From NCBI GenBank assembly GCA_028386065.3, contig JAKUCV010001756.1, positions 70,187 to 134,186 on the forward strand: 64,000 bases of DNA, given 5' to 3'. The translations under genes and the position numbers were made by a program. Shown here piece by piece: positions 1 through 10,076 of the stretch (positions are counted from its first letter, which is position 1; every line of letters starts with the position of its first letter). The notes under the pieces were generated by a model. It searched no databases. It was not told where the DNA came from and saw only the letters and a list, made by a program, of their open reading frames with translations. This stretch comes from Turnera subulata. Lineage: Eukaryota > Streptophyta > Magnoliopsida > Malpighiales > Passifloraceae.

Positions 1-574
1 AAAAAAAAAAAAAAAAAAAAAGAAGAGCAGAAAGAAAAAAAAACAAAACAAAACAAAAAAAAGAACTGAACTGAAAATCAAAAAAAATAAAGAGAGAAGA
101 AATTCAGAAAAATAGAATAGAAAAGAAAAGAATTCAAAAAAAGAGAGAAATTCGGAAAAGAAGAAAAAAAAAAGGAAAAATAGAGAGTGAACAGTAAGCC
201 ACCCCGGAGCTCCACTGTCACTGTGCACGCGACGGAGTTCCGGCCGTCTTCTCCATACACCGCCACCACCGCCGAACTCCCCAAGCCGTCGCGACCTCAC
301 CCTCGTCGGTCCCGCCGCTTTCCACCGCCGGAGCCGCCTCGACGCGCGCTTGACCCGCGTATCCAGCTCTCCGCGCCGCTGCTCTGCCGTCTGCCGTCGC
401 CACGCCTCCTTTCCGCCGCCCGTGGAGTCGCCATCGTCCGCCGCGTCTGCTGCTGTGTTCGCCTTTCCCTCCTCGCGCCGCCGTCGCCAAACCCGAGGTG
501 AGCAACCCGATTCCTGCATGATCCGTCCGATTGTATTCGGGTCGCGAATATGGTTCTGGGTTGTTGGTTACCGA

Positions 575-655
575 TGAGCTTGGGCTTGGATGTTGGGCCG
601 GGTCTGGGCTTGCACAGTGCATGGCCTGGGCTTGGTCCTGTCCAGCCCAGCCCGG
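575..655. promoter_or_regulatory. Cluster of TGGGCY (site II-like) motifs in the LTR
   Basis: At least four TGGGCC/TGGGCT hexamers and adjacent AGCCCA reverse complements lie within about 80 bp. Site II elements of this form are known binding sites of plant TCP factors. That they drive this LTR is inference. Confidence 0.4.
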
Positions 656-1472
656 ATTTCTTTTTATATATATATATATAAATATGTATTTATAATTTCT
701 GGATTCTAACTAAAATCTAAAAAAAAATATAATTACCTTGAGAAAATTATGATCTAATTAATTCTGATATTTTGAAGAAAATATAAATGTATATACTTTG
801 GTAAATAATTAAGTTTTGTTTTGGAAACTATTATTAAATTGGAAAAAAATATATATGTAACTTGAAAATAATTTCTGTAAATTTAATATATATATTATTT
901 TGACTGGAAAATTGTGATTATGGTATATGTATATGAATATGTATTTTGGAAATTAAAGGTAATTATAATTTTGGTGTTAGAAAATATTATTATGTATATT
1001 TAGGAAAAAGATAAATACTATATAAATATTTTCTGAAAATTATAAATAGGTTATTATTTTCTGGAAAATTATGATGATTCTTATTTTTTGGAAATTATAA
1101 TTATTTAATGGAAATATTTTGAAAGAGTTTTAATTAAAGTATGGTACCGAAATTATATTCGGATATACGTACGGTAATTATTTTCGGTAAAAGATGGAAA
1201 TAAAGGATAAGTAATCGGGACGGGTAATTTCGTAGTATTGGCATCATAGTATACCGATTATGTGCATTTATGTGAGTGTATATTGATTTGTGGTATAGGT
1301 TCGGATATCGGGCAGTTTCCCGAGGAGCCGGCGTCGTACCGGTCATAGTTTCCGAAGTTGAGTAATCGGCCAAGGTGAGGATGGATTTCCTTCAATATGT
1401 GCCTGTATTACTCGGTTATTATGTTTTGTTGGTTATTGCACTGTTGAGTATTGCATTTGCTGTTTATGTTTC

Positions 1473-1828
1473 GGGATGTTTATCCCATTGTCTTGATTGT
1501 GGTCGGGATGTTTATCCCAAGTCGGTTTTTGGATGTTTATCCTTGAGTTGTTTTGACATTAAATATAAAGGATTAAATAATAAATTGTGACAAGGATGTC
1601 GATCCTTGGTATATTGGTTTGGGATGTCTATCCCTGTATTTTGGTTAGGGATGTCGATCCCTGTGAGTTTGGTTTTTGATAACGATTATATAATCGTCAC
1701 GTGGTAAGTAGAGGTACGACCGGATGGTTAGAGACTGTTTTGTGGTGGCCATGATCTGGGTTCGTGTGATAAGCATGTCTATGCTTGGGATGTCTATCCC
1801 GGTTTGTTATTTTTGGGATGTCTATCCC
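1473..1828. repeat. Array of nine short covarying palindromes in the LTR
   Basis: Units such as GGGATGTTTATCCC (1473, 1505), AAGGATGTCGATCCTT (1592), GGGATGTCTATCCC (1621, 1787, 1815), AGGGATGTCGATCCCT (1647) and AAGCATGTCTATGCTT (1771) each have a 4-6 bp stem and a four-base loop beginning with GT. A shorter GGAT..ATCC unit is at 1531. When one arm changes, the other changes to match. Confidence 0.85.
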
Positions 1829-2348
1829 TGGGTTCTTTTTGATCTGGCACCAGGAACAGGTTGATAACCTGGTACGACCCTAGCTTATCCGTGACGGGGC
1901 CCGGAAAAGATAAAATTGAGTAATTGGATTTTACTTGAGTCTCTTGGGTTTGTCTTTTGGTTTGACTGTTGTTTTTGGACTTGAGTAATTTTAGTGTCCA
2001 TATTGATCGTCTTTCCATTGTCGTGAGCACTTCGGACTCACCCCTCACCTGCGGGCTTTCATCCCGTAGGATGAGTTATTTGTTGTACAGGCTTGGTGCA
2101 TTCCAGACAGGCTGCAGCGTTATCCCTTGGACAGGGCTCGGATCCATAGTTTGCATGTGTCGCATACAGTGTTAGTGAGTTATTAAAGTCTTCCGCTGTG
2201 CACTGTTTTTATTATTATTGGGCCATTGGGCCGGATATGTTACTTATGTTGTTTTATTATTTTGGGCCGTTGGGCCGAGTTATGGTTGTTTACACTGTAT
2301 GCTAGGCCTTGTTGGGCTGGGTTGTCACAGTTCCGGCTTGTGTTTAAA

Positions 2349-5300
2349 TGAAACGCCCCGACCCGTATTTACCGTACACAGTAAACACGTGCCGGAACTG
2401 TGACAACCCAACCCAATAAGCCCAACAAACAGTGTGTAAAACAATAAATTGGCCAACGGCCCCAATAACAAAACTGAAAACCGGCCCTTCGGCCCAACAA
2501 GAAACTCGTCACCCGAACCCCGGGGACATCAACAACAATAACTATCTGGCCCAATGGCCCATTTACCACAAGTACACAACAGAGGTCCTAACGATATGCA
2601 CAGCGAAAGACTTATGACTCACATGTTAACATATGCAAGCCCAATGCAACTAATGGATCCGAGTCCTGTCCGAGGGTACGCTTCAGCTCGCCCTATACAT
2701 TCCTGCACTACAAACAACTCATCCTACGGGATGAAACCCCGCAGGCGAGGGGTGAGTCCGAAACGCTCACCGACGAAAGATAAACAGTGATATATTCAAC
2801 CGCAACACTTTCGAAGTAAAGCAATCACCAAATCAGATGAATCTATCACGAACAACATAACAGTGGATAACAACTCAGACAACAACAACAACAGGGGTAA
2901 CCAACACAAACAACATGGCAGAGAAATCTACTAAATCATATCAAACCAAGACTCAAGAATACTTTTTAATTTTTATTACCAATTTTATCTTCCGGGCCCC
3001 GTCACTGGACAAGCTAGGGTCGTACCTGGTTATTAACTAATTCCGGATGCCAGGCCCCACCACAATCTGGGATCAACATCCCCATATCTCAAATCCGGGA
3101 TCAACATCCCAATATCTCAAATCCGGGGTCAACACCCCAATATCACAAATCCGGGATCAACATCCCAATATCACAAATCCGGAGTCAACACCCCAACCAA
3201 CAAACCCTCTGGCAAGGCACCACAGAACTAGTCTCTAACCATCTAGTCGTACCACTACTTTCCAAGTGACAATTACATCATCTCATAATCAAATCCAATT
3301 CCGTTTCCAATACTCATTATTCTTTCCTCAATTATCCACATCGACCATAGACCAGTTCATCATTATTCTCTACACATTTTCACAAAACAAATATCACAGT
3401 CTAACATCACCATTGATGACCACAACAGTCAAACAGTCGGCAATCAACATCCTACAATTCTATCGAACACAAAGCACACAACAACAACATCATAGCAGTC
3501 AATCAACCAACAACATCCATTTCAGCGGTTCCATCAAACAACAAAAAGACACAAACACCAAAAATTACACACACAGCATTACGGGCACATATCAAGGTTT
3601 ATCCATCCTCACCTGGTATGTCTCTGAAACTGCTATCCAGTCAACCCTCGTTACCCTATATGTACATTTAGGAACACAATAATCACTCATAATGCGCATC
3701 CAAAGATAATTATGCATGATGCCGGTTTAGAAATCGTTATACGGCTTGCCTTATATCCAACTTCTTTATTACGAAATTAACCTCTTTATTCATTATACCA
3801 TTTACACTAAGTTTTAAATTAAACCGAAACCGAGTTTCTTATCGATATTCTAATTATTCTTAATTTTTTTAAATTAAAACCAAAACCGAACGTTCAAGCC
3901 GATATCTCGGCCCTTAGGTCGCTTATGACAAGAATATACATAAGTACGTGGTACAAATTATATGGCGAAATTTATATTTGTAAGTAGAACAATTTACGGG
4001 CCGTATAATACTTCATACTTTATTTAACAACTTGAAATAAATAATACTTATAACTAACATACCCGATGGTAAAACCGTTAAATAGAAAATGCCATCATTG
4101 GTAATAGGCTATTATAATCAAAATACGGTATAAATAAATATTATAACTGTTCATATATATATATATCCGATAATAGCAAGAATCAGTGGTCGAAATATTA
4201 TAACCGTGAGTAAATCGTAATCTTGGATAAGCAATACTTCAAAATAATATTCTGTTGATAACCCGTTTCACTGAAGCAGTACTATCAATAATTAAATTAG
4301 CCGATCATATGGTATTCCGTTAAGCCAATAATATAAATCTTAATATTCTAAGAGTAAAGTAAAACATACTTTGGTCATAGAATAAATTCCATCCGGTTAT
4401 GTATTTATAATTAACTTATATCTTCATAATTAATTTCTAAAATGGTGTCTTTTCTTTTTAATCTATAGATTAATTCATTAACCATTGTTTTTAATTCATA
4501 ATTTAGTTCATTAACCATTTGCAAGCGTCCATCGGGTCTGTTATTAAATTTGTCTAAAGCATGTGTCTCGGGAACATGGGCCTCCGCACATCGGCCCGTT
4601 TCCGAGCCCACTTGTGCACCGAGCCCAAACCCGCGCCAAGGTATAATTCGGGTCCAAGGAATTACCGAAGCATCCGTCCTTTGAGTTCCATTTGCTGAAG
4701 ACGTACTGTTCACACCGGAGTTGCCCGGGACTCGCCGGAACCTCGCCGGAATCCGGCGGTTACTGTTCACGCAGAAGTTCTCAATCCAGCCCATGTCTCC
4801 GTTACTGTTCACCACGCATTCAAAACACCCCCAAAGCACACAGAGGCATCACAGCCAACCCATCACCGTCACAAACCCACAATCACAATTGTTCCACCGG
4901 CGACTTCAGAGATGGAAAACACGCAAACACATCCAAGACAACCAATCAATCCAACCAACAGAGATTTGAAAAAAAGAAAACGAATGCGAAAGGAAGTGGT
5001 AAGAGTCGACCTCTCGTCTTACCCACACAATCGGCGGCGTGACTGTCGTCGTCGGTGGAAGTCGTTGGCTGCAGCAGGGGTCGGCGTCGATTGGCGGCTA
5101 CGAGGAGGAGGAGTGGTTGCGGGCGGCGGTGTCTCCTTGGCTTGGTGGCGGCGTCGCGAGGGAGGAGATGGGAGGAGCAGGGCGGCAGACGGCGTGAGAC
5201 AAATCGAGGAGGAGCTGAGGAGATCGGCGTCGGGCCGACCTTGGGATGGTGGCGGCGGCGTAGAGGTGCAGGCGGGGTAGTGGAGGAGGTGGTGTAGGCG

Positions 5301-6064
5301 AGGGAGAAAAGAGGAGGGGAAGAGGGTGATGGTGGCGGCAGGGAGAAGCAGAGCAAGGGCGAGGAAGAGAAAGAAGGCAGTGAGGAGAATGGTTGCAGGG
5401 GAAGAGTGGGAGGAAATCGGTAGGGGGGGAAGGAAAATTAAAGGAAAGAAGAAAGAAAGAGACAAGGAGAAAAAGAAATGAAAACAAAGAAGGAATAGAG
5501 AAGGGGGCCGGCAAGGGTTCACGGGAAAGAAGGAGAAAAAGTAGGCGGCTGGAAAAAAAAAGAAAAGATGGAGAAGAAAAGAAAAGAAAGGAGAAAAGAA
5601 AGGAAGGGTAAGAAAGGAAAAAGAGAGGAAAGTGGGGCCCGCGTGGCCGGGGAAAAACCGGGAGGGAGAAGGAACGTTGCCGGGAAAGAGGAAGAAGAAG
5701 GAAAAGAAGGAAGAAGAGTGGCCTCGGGGCAAGCCTCATTTGGCCGATCTGGATTCTCGCGTCGGAATCTCGTAGACGCAGGGATACTCCCGTCTTTCCG
5801 ACAAGTTCCGTCCCGAGTCCAAAAATACAACTTGGGCTCGAAAAATCCGATTAATTCCCCTGAACGTCGTCCAAGTCTCGGAACTGGAAACCTAGGCTCG
5901 GTTAGTCAGGAAGATACTCCCGAGCGCGGGAAAACTCTCTGTTTCAAAAAACGACTCCCGTTTTACCGTGAATTAATTACCCAAGATTAATTCATTCGGT
6001 AAATCACTGTATAACGACTTTAACGGTCCCGGTAAAAATCCTAAATTTTACCCGGGCTGTTACA
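2349..6064 (-). mobile_element. 3' LTR (3.7 kb) of a minus-strand Ty3/gypsy-like family 1 element
   Basis: On the minus strand the LTR begins TGTAACAGCCCGGG at 6064 and ends GGGGCGTTTCA at 2349, so it has TG...CA termini. Directly inside (6065-6100, minus strand) lies a polypurine-type sequence with the chromovirus-like phrase TTTCGGGGACGAAATTC. The LTR contains the 28-bp tandem palindromes (3069-3194), three copies of TACTGTTCAC (4704, 4761, 4803), a GC-rich leader (4980-5300) and a long purine-rich tract (5300-5740). The long proline/serine/phenylalanine ORFs read from the tract are compositional. The solo LTR at 26606-31220 is a relative of the same layout. Confidence 0.85.
3069..3194. repeat. 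Five 28-bp tandem units with covarying palindromes
   Basis: Palindrome cores start at 3069, 3097, 3125, 3153 and 3181, an exact 28-bp period. Three are GGGATCAACATCCC, one is GGGGTCAACACCCC (both arms changed) and the last, GGAGTCAACACCCC, has one mismatch. This is the reverse-complement form of the array at 1473-1828. Confidence 0.9.
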
Positions 6065-6208
6065 GTCTACCCACCTTAAAAAGAATTTCGTCCCCGAAAT
6101 TCCGTCTTATCCGTGGGTCCTACCACGATAAGCTTCTGACACACTCTGCTAGGTGTCCAAACTCAACATGAGATTCCGCTAATACCCTTAAGCGACATCT
6201 CTTCCGCT

Positions 6209-6216
6209 TATAAATA
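6209..6216 (+). promoter_or_regulatory. TATA box of the antisense ORF-a
   Basis: TATAAATA lies 42 bp before the ATG at 6251. A TATA box (TATAAAAA, minus strand) sits at the same relative place, 35 bp before the matching ATG, in the other element (41396-41403). Conservation in two elements supports a real promoter. Confidence 0.55.
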
Positions 6217-6250
6217 CCAAACCTCACAGCTGAGACATTCACTCTCAGCC

Positions 6251-6628
6251 ATGGACTCTCCACTTCGTTCTCGAACGACTTCAGACTCCGAAAACAACAG
6301 CTACATCGGCGGTACTGCTTTCCCGACAAGCTCCGATGAAGAGCCTCCGAAGAAGTGGTTTAAGACCAACATCATCGGTCTGGAGGAGCACATGGTGGTC
6401 TCCCCAAAGCGACGGAAGAAGCGTGCTGTCAAGAAGGCTGGAGACAAGAAAGGAAAGGCGGTTGCTGAGAGCAGCACTCCGCAGCAGAAGTTGACGCAGT
6501 TGAACGTCTCCCTGAGGAAGATCAGCTCGGCGGTGGCACAAATTGAACTGGCGTGCGCGGAGCTGTTCCCTCACCTGAGGAACGTCCAACAACTTGTAAA
6601 GGACTTAGAGAAGCAAGTATCTCAGTAG
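6251..6628 (+). CDS. ORF-a: antisense accessory ORF of an LTR element, 125 aa
   Basis: I do not recognise this protein. It starts MDSPLRSRTTSDSE and is acidic/serine-rich for the first 40 residues. Next comes a conserved core FKTNIIGLEEHMVVS (about residues 46-60), then a basic stretch PKRRKKRAVKKAGDKKGK (about 61-80) that could be a nuclear localisation signal. The C-terminal half is heptad-like (LTQLNVSLRKISSAVAQIEL...LVKDLEKQ) and could form a coiled coil. The start is supported by the TATA box 42 bp upstream and by the same start in the homologue at 40963-41361. It is encoded on the strand opposite to the retroelement, 187 bp inside the 3' LTR. Here the frame is open, while the second copy has two in-frame stops. 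Function is unknown; a DNA- or RNA-binding accessory protein is only a guess. Confidence 0.6.
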   Translation: MDSPLRSRTTSDSENNSYIGGTAFPTSSDEEPPKKWFKTNIIGLEEHMVVSPKRRKKRAVKKAGDKKGKAVAESSTPQQKLTQLNVSLRKISSAVAQIELACAELFPHLRNVQQLVKDLEKQVSQ

Positions 6629-6981
6629 AGTACTTCTTCTACGATGTAAAACTGTTATGAATTAATAAAATAAGTTTCCTTTTGAAATCAAATCTCTTAT
6701 ATCATAATTCTTTTATTAAGATATGGAAATTCATATTTATCTAAAAAGAAACAGAATATTTAAAACATATCGAAGTCGTCATGAATGAAAATAAAATCGA
6801 ACATAATGACGTTAAAAACAGGACCGATAAAACGAATTATAACCAACATTAAAAACGAAACCAAACTTGTTTAACAAAATCAAAACAAAAGAAATTAGAT
6901 CAAGATATGTTTTCATGCTCGGCGCTCTAGTTCGATCGTGTCCATTCTCAATCCTGTGAAACGTGACACGTACAGTTAACG

Positions 6982-7198
6982 GTGATGTCGGTTAACCTCG
7001 TGAAAAAGATACCCGTTAACTCGGAAGGCGATGATCACGGACACATCCTATGTCCCTCGAAAGACACGTTACCCACTTGTTCACAATTTCCGCATAAGCC
7101 AAAACGTCTGTCAAGGCTCGTATCTCTCCACGATGTCCGAACAGCTGTGAACTTGTCGCACATGTGCTTTACTCGAGATACGATCCCATCTGTCTAGC
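6982..7198 (+). pseudogene. ORF-b remnant: second conserved antisense frame
   Basis: An open frame on the same strand as ORF-a contains VNSEGDDHGHILCPSK. The reverse strand of the gag element near 40.58 kb has VNSQGDNHEHVLCPSK. The distance from the ORF-a start codon to this motif is 764 bp here and 780 bp there. The match is clear over about 30 residues and then fades. The frame is cut by the junction with an LTR fragment at 7198. It may be a second ORF or a downstream exon of the ORF-a transcript. The product is not recognised. Confidence 0.4.
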
Positions 7199-7544
7199 CT
7201 CAACGGTCACCCCTCGCCTGCGGGGTTTCATCCCGTAGGATGAGTTGTTTCATGTACAGGCTTGGTGCATTCCAGACGGGCTGCAGCGTTTCCCTTGGAC
7301 AGGCTTGGATCCATAGTTTGCATGTGTCGCGTACAGTGTGCTGTGAGTGTTAAGTCTTCCGCTGTGCATGTTTTCGCTATTATTGGGCCATTGGGCCAGA
7401 TATGTTATTTATGTTGTTTACTGGTTTGGGCCGTTGGGCCTGAGTTATTATTGTTCATACTGTATGCTTGGGTTTATTTGGTTGGGTCGTCACAGTTCCG
7501 GCACGTGTTTACTGTGTACGGTAAATACGGGTCGGGGCGTCTCA
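7199..7544 (+). mobile_element. Truncated 3' end of a family 1 LTR
   Basis: The segment matches 2041-2345 closely: CTGCGGG...CCCGTAGGATGAG, the TGGTGCATTCCAGAC block, paired GGGCC motifs and the GTCACAGTTCCGG block. It ends GGGGCGTCTCA at 7544, the usual LTR terminus. Its 5' part is missing. It abuts the internal region of the inverted element at about 7198. Confidence 0.8.
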
Positions 7545-8159
7545 AAGATGATTCAAAGCAAGCCATCTATTGGGTGAAGCATCACGCAAGAAACGGATTG
7601 CAAACAGAACTTCAAGGTAGGAGGAATTGCCAAGGAGATATAAGTGGTATCCAAACGAGCTGAGAGACAGAGTGCCTCCTCGGCATATAAGAAAAGAGTT
7701 AAGTTGATTGACACGTAGAATAATAAAATTGAGATGATTCACTTAGACAATTAGATAGTCACGCTTAGGTATTAGTGTGGCTAGGTGGTAGTCTTGGAAG
7801 CATGCTGGGGTCACGACTCTCGGAGGAGTGACTATAGATAAGATGCTAAAAAAAGATTATAAGGAAAGCAACGACCAACATTTAATTCGTGATAGGGGCC
7901 TGATATTAGAATTGGTTAAGTTTGCCTATGATAGTTATCAGACAGTGTGAGAACCTAGTGTGTCAAAAAGTGGCATATTGAGAAAATGTGAGGACCAGAT
8001 GTTGAATTGCTTATGTTGCGTGTATGTTTTTTTCATGACTTTATTTTTTTTTTACTAGTCGAGGAAGGTGAGACTCGAGCCTGAGACCTCGCCTCTCTTG
8101 TTTTTTTTCTGATGTCTTGGTTATTACTGGATGCTTGTGTACTAATCATTACTTATGGA
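7545..8159 (+). other. Retroelement-derived sequence without a gene
   Basis: This follows an LTR terminus, so it is probably old internal sequence of a family 1 element. A phrase TGGTATCCAAACGAGC near 7650 resembles a degenerate initiator-Met primer-binding site, but about 105 bp from the LTR end. No gag or pol frame survives. A SINE-like fragment lies at 8041-8105. Confidence 0.4.
8041..8105 (-). mobile_element. tRNA-derived SINE fragment (truncated)
   Basis: On the minus strand it has a T-arm/B-box-like GGCTCGAGTCTCACC followed by CTAGTAAAAAAAAAATAAAG. It matches the better preserved copy at 45452-45560 over the ACTAGTCGA-GAAGGTG block. The A-box half is missing. Confidence 0.35.
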
Positions 8160-8515
8160 TATTACTCGGTGAGCACTTCGGACTTACCCCTCGTTTGCGT
8201 GACATTTCACGTACATTAAGTTGTATGTAGTACAAGAGCGCTTTCCAGGCAAGCTGTGGTATATTCTCCATCATACCCGAATCTATAGTGTGTAAATGTA
8301 TTCTGCTGCTATTGTCATTCTGATTCTGTTGCTGTTTGTGACCGAGTTTATTGCAAGTAATAAAAGTTCCCGTGTTCGGGTGACGTGTATGAAATATTGT
8401 ATTATACTGTAGTACAGTGAAGCTTTATTGTATGATGTTGATGTTGTTTCTGCAATAATAAAAGGACCCCACGTGTTTACGGTGAGTAATGGTAAATGAG
8501 GGTCAAGTCGTCTCA
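8160..8515 (+). mobile_element. Divergent 3' LTR end related to family 1
   Basis: The order of blocks is that of the LTR ends at 2041 and 7199: GTGAGCACTTCGGACT, CCCCTCG-TTGCG, an ACAAGAGCGCTTTCCAGGC block, then CACGTGTTTACGGTGAGTAATGG and a TCGTCTCA terminus at 8515. It has diverged much more than the other copies, so it is an older insertion or another subfamily. Confidence 0.6.
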
Positions 8516-9585
8516 TTTACGTAAATAAAAAAAGTGTTGAAAAGAAGCTAACAGCCTCCGATGTTTAGTCATGTTGACACCTCCCATGGTTCGTGGGGTC
8601 AGTGGTCATGGGTTCGGTCCCCGACAACGTTTGATTGTTTCTTTTGATTAGGATTTTGGTTAGGATTTTCATGTAACAAAAAAAGAGAAACTAATAAAAC
8701 ATTTATACTCAATAATAACAAAAAAAATTAGAAAAAATAATTAACATATATAAGCCTGATATGTAAAATAAATTGAAAAAAATAATGAGTTTTGAGTAAA
8801 AACTTAATTATCAAGAAATGAAGAAAAATTTATTGATATAAATTCTTTGTAAAAAGAGGTGAAAGATAAAAATTAAAAATGCTTATGGAAGTAAATAAGT
8901 AAAATATAGTTAAAGAATGCAATTTTTTTTAATCTAATCATTTTTTTCGACAAAAAATCAAACTATAATCATGTTTTGTTTAATTACAAAATCCCCGCCT
9001 CATGAATAATAGAAAAAACACGAAAAGTATGATGCAATGAATTGAAAACCTTACTTGACGCTCTTTTCATGGCACAAATCCAACAACTTCTCAATCTCAC
9101 CCAGTCGAACAAAAGGCACGATCAACAAATTGCACATGAAGCCACTTCCACGTCACATAAAAACCACTACATGCCAAAACTTGCCTTAGCTTTTACATCA
9201 AGCCACTTCTCGACAGTCGCCACGTCACGAATAATAATTAATTAGTTTTTGTTTTTGGTAATTATATTCACTAATTATTTCATTGAAAATTAAGCTACAT
9301 ATTTATCTTTGGCTGGAAAAAAAATTTAACACAGGTTAATAAACTTTAAGCATTTTTCTGCAGGAATAATATTAAATTATGCATTGTTTGACTCAAGAAA
9401 TTTGAAGAATCATAAAAAATAAAGCTTGTTTTATCCCTTAATAGTTTAAAAAGGGACAAAAAAAGTGACCAAAGCGCATGAAAAACTTGGGCTTTGTTTA
9501 GATACATTGTTAATTGAATAAGCCCAAGAATAATTGTCCGTTAAAGGGTAAAGAGGAAAAAAAAAAAAAGAGAAACAAAAACCAC
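8516..9585. other. AT-rich intergenic sequence upstream of the CW gene
   Basis: I see no gene here. A stretch at about 8555-8640 contains a B-box-like GGGTTCGGTCCCC and could be a decayed tRNA-derived repeat. The rest is AT-rich, with poly(A)/(T) runs. Confidence 0.5.
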
Positions 9586-10076
9586 AAGACAACCCAAAAA
9601 CAGCACCGCCTCATTTCCTGCTGCCTATGCACACAATAATCATAAAAACACAGAATCCAAAAATTAAAGCACCACCTGATCGGAACTCCGCCACCCCCGC
9701 GCCGAGTCGATCGCGAGTTGACACACTTTGATCGTATTCCGCCAACCGCCGTCCGATCACCGGCAGGGCCGCGTTCGCCGGAGAATCAACCGTGTGAATA
9801 CAATTAATTCCTGTTTTGTTTTTTTTTGTGTCTAAAATCCTCAATGTGATTCGACAAACGGTAAAATTGGGGGTTGATTGGAGATTATAGTGTCTATAAT
9901 CTCTGTAGTTTTTGGGGGGCTGCTGTTTGGCCCGCCTAGAGTGTTTTTTTGGCTTTCCGGTACGTTAAAAAGTTCGTGATGCTGGACTTTAGGGAAGGTG
10001 CGTGACGGTTAGGGTTTTTGGGGGTAGGGTTAGGTTTTACAGGGTTAGGGTTAAGGGGAGGGTTGCATTTTAAGGG
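9586..10076 (+). promoter_or_regulatory. Promoter/5' leader of the CW-type zinc-finger gene
   Basis: GC content rises from about 9590 up to the start codon at 10077. A perfect plant telo box (TTAGGGTTT, the reverse of AAACCCTAA) is at 10009-10017, followed by further TAGGGTTAGG-type repeats up to 10055. Telo boxes are known in leaders and promoters of growth- and translation-related plant genes. The transcription start is not determined. Confidence 0.5.

Larger units (their letters stand above)
1..2348 (+). mobile_element. Long LTR (3' part), Ty3/gypsy-like family 1, plus orientation
   Basis: This stretch reads in the same direction as the LTR end at 7199-7544 and as the reverse complement of the LTR at 2349-6064. 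Shared blocks are the GGGCCATTGGGCC segments near 2217-2280 and the GTCACAGTTCCGG block near 2325. It holds an A-rich tract (1-185), a GC-rich leader-like part (190-520), a cluster of TGGGCY motifs (575-655), an AT-rich part (660-1130) and an array of short palindromes (1473-1828). The left end lies outside the window. The right end stops about 40 bp short of the usual LTR terminus, where the inverted LTR at 2349 abuts it. The GC-rich ORFs here are treated as non-genic. Confidence 0.75.
6065..7198 (-). mobile_element. Internal 3' region of the minus-strand family 1 element
   Basis: The sequence runs inward from the polypurine end at 6065-6100 and is cut at about 7198, where an unrelated-orientation LTR fragment starts. 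No gag or pol of the element is left. It carries two reading frames on the strand opposite to the element (6251-6628 and 6982-7198). Both are also found antisense in the gag element at 40.3-41.4 kb. Confidence 0.7.

Noticed and set aside
187..622. GC-rich ORFs at the window start
   Set aside because: They lie in an LTR leader; codon content is driven by simple CCG/CGC composition.
3069..3194. CRISPR-like array (28-bp period)
   Set aside because: Eukaryotic LTR context, no spacers of constant repeat/variable spacer type, no cas genes; the units are tandem palindromes.
5019..5739. Long minus-strand ORFs (213-237 aa) rich in Ser, Pro, Phe and Leu
   Set aside because: They overlap each other in different frames in a purine-rich tract of an LTR leader. 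The same compositional ORF appears at 30052-30798 in the solo LTR without conserved protein features.
9611..9844. 77-aa minus-strand ORF upstream of the CW gene
   Set aside because: No homology or splice context, and it overlaps the likely leader of the CW gene.
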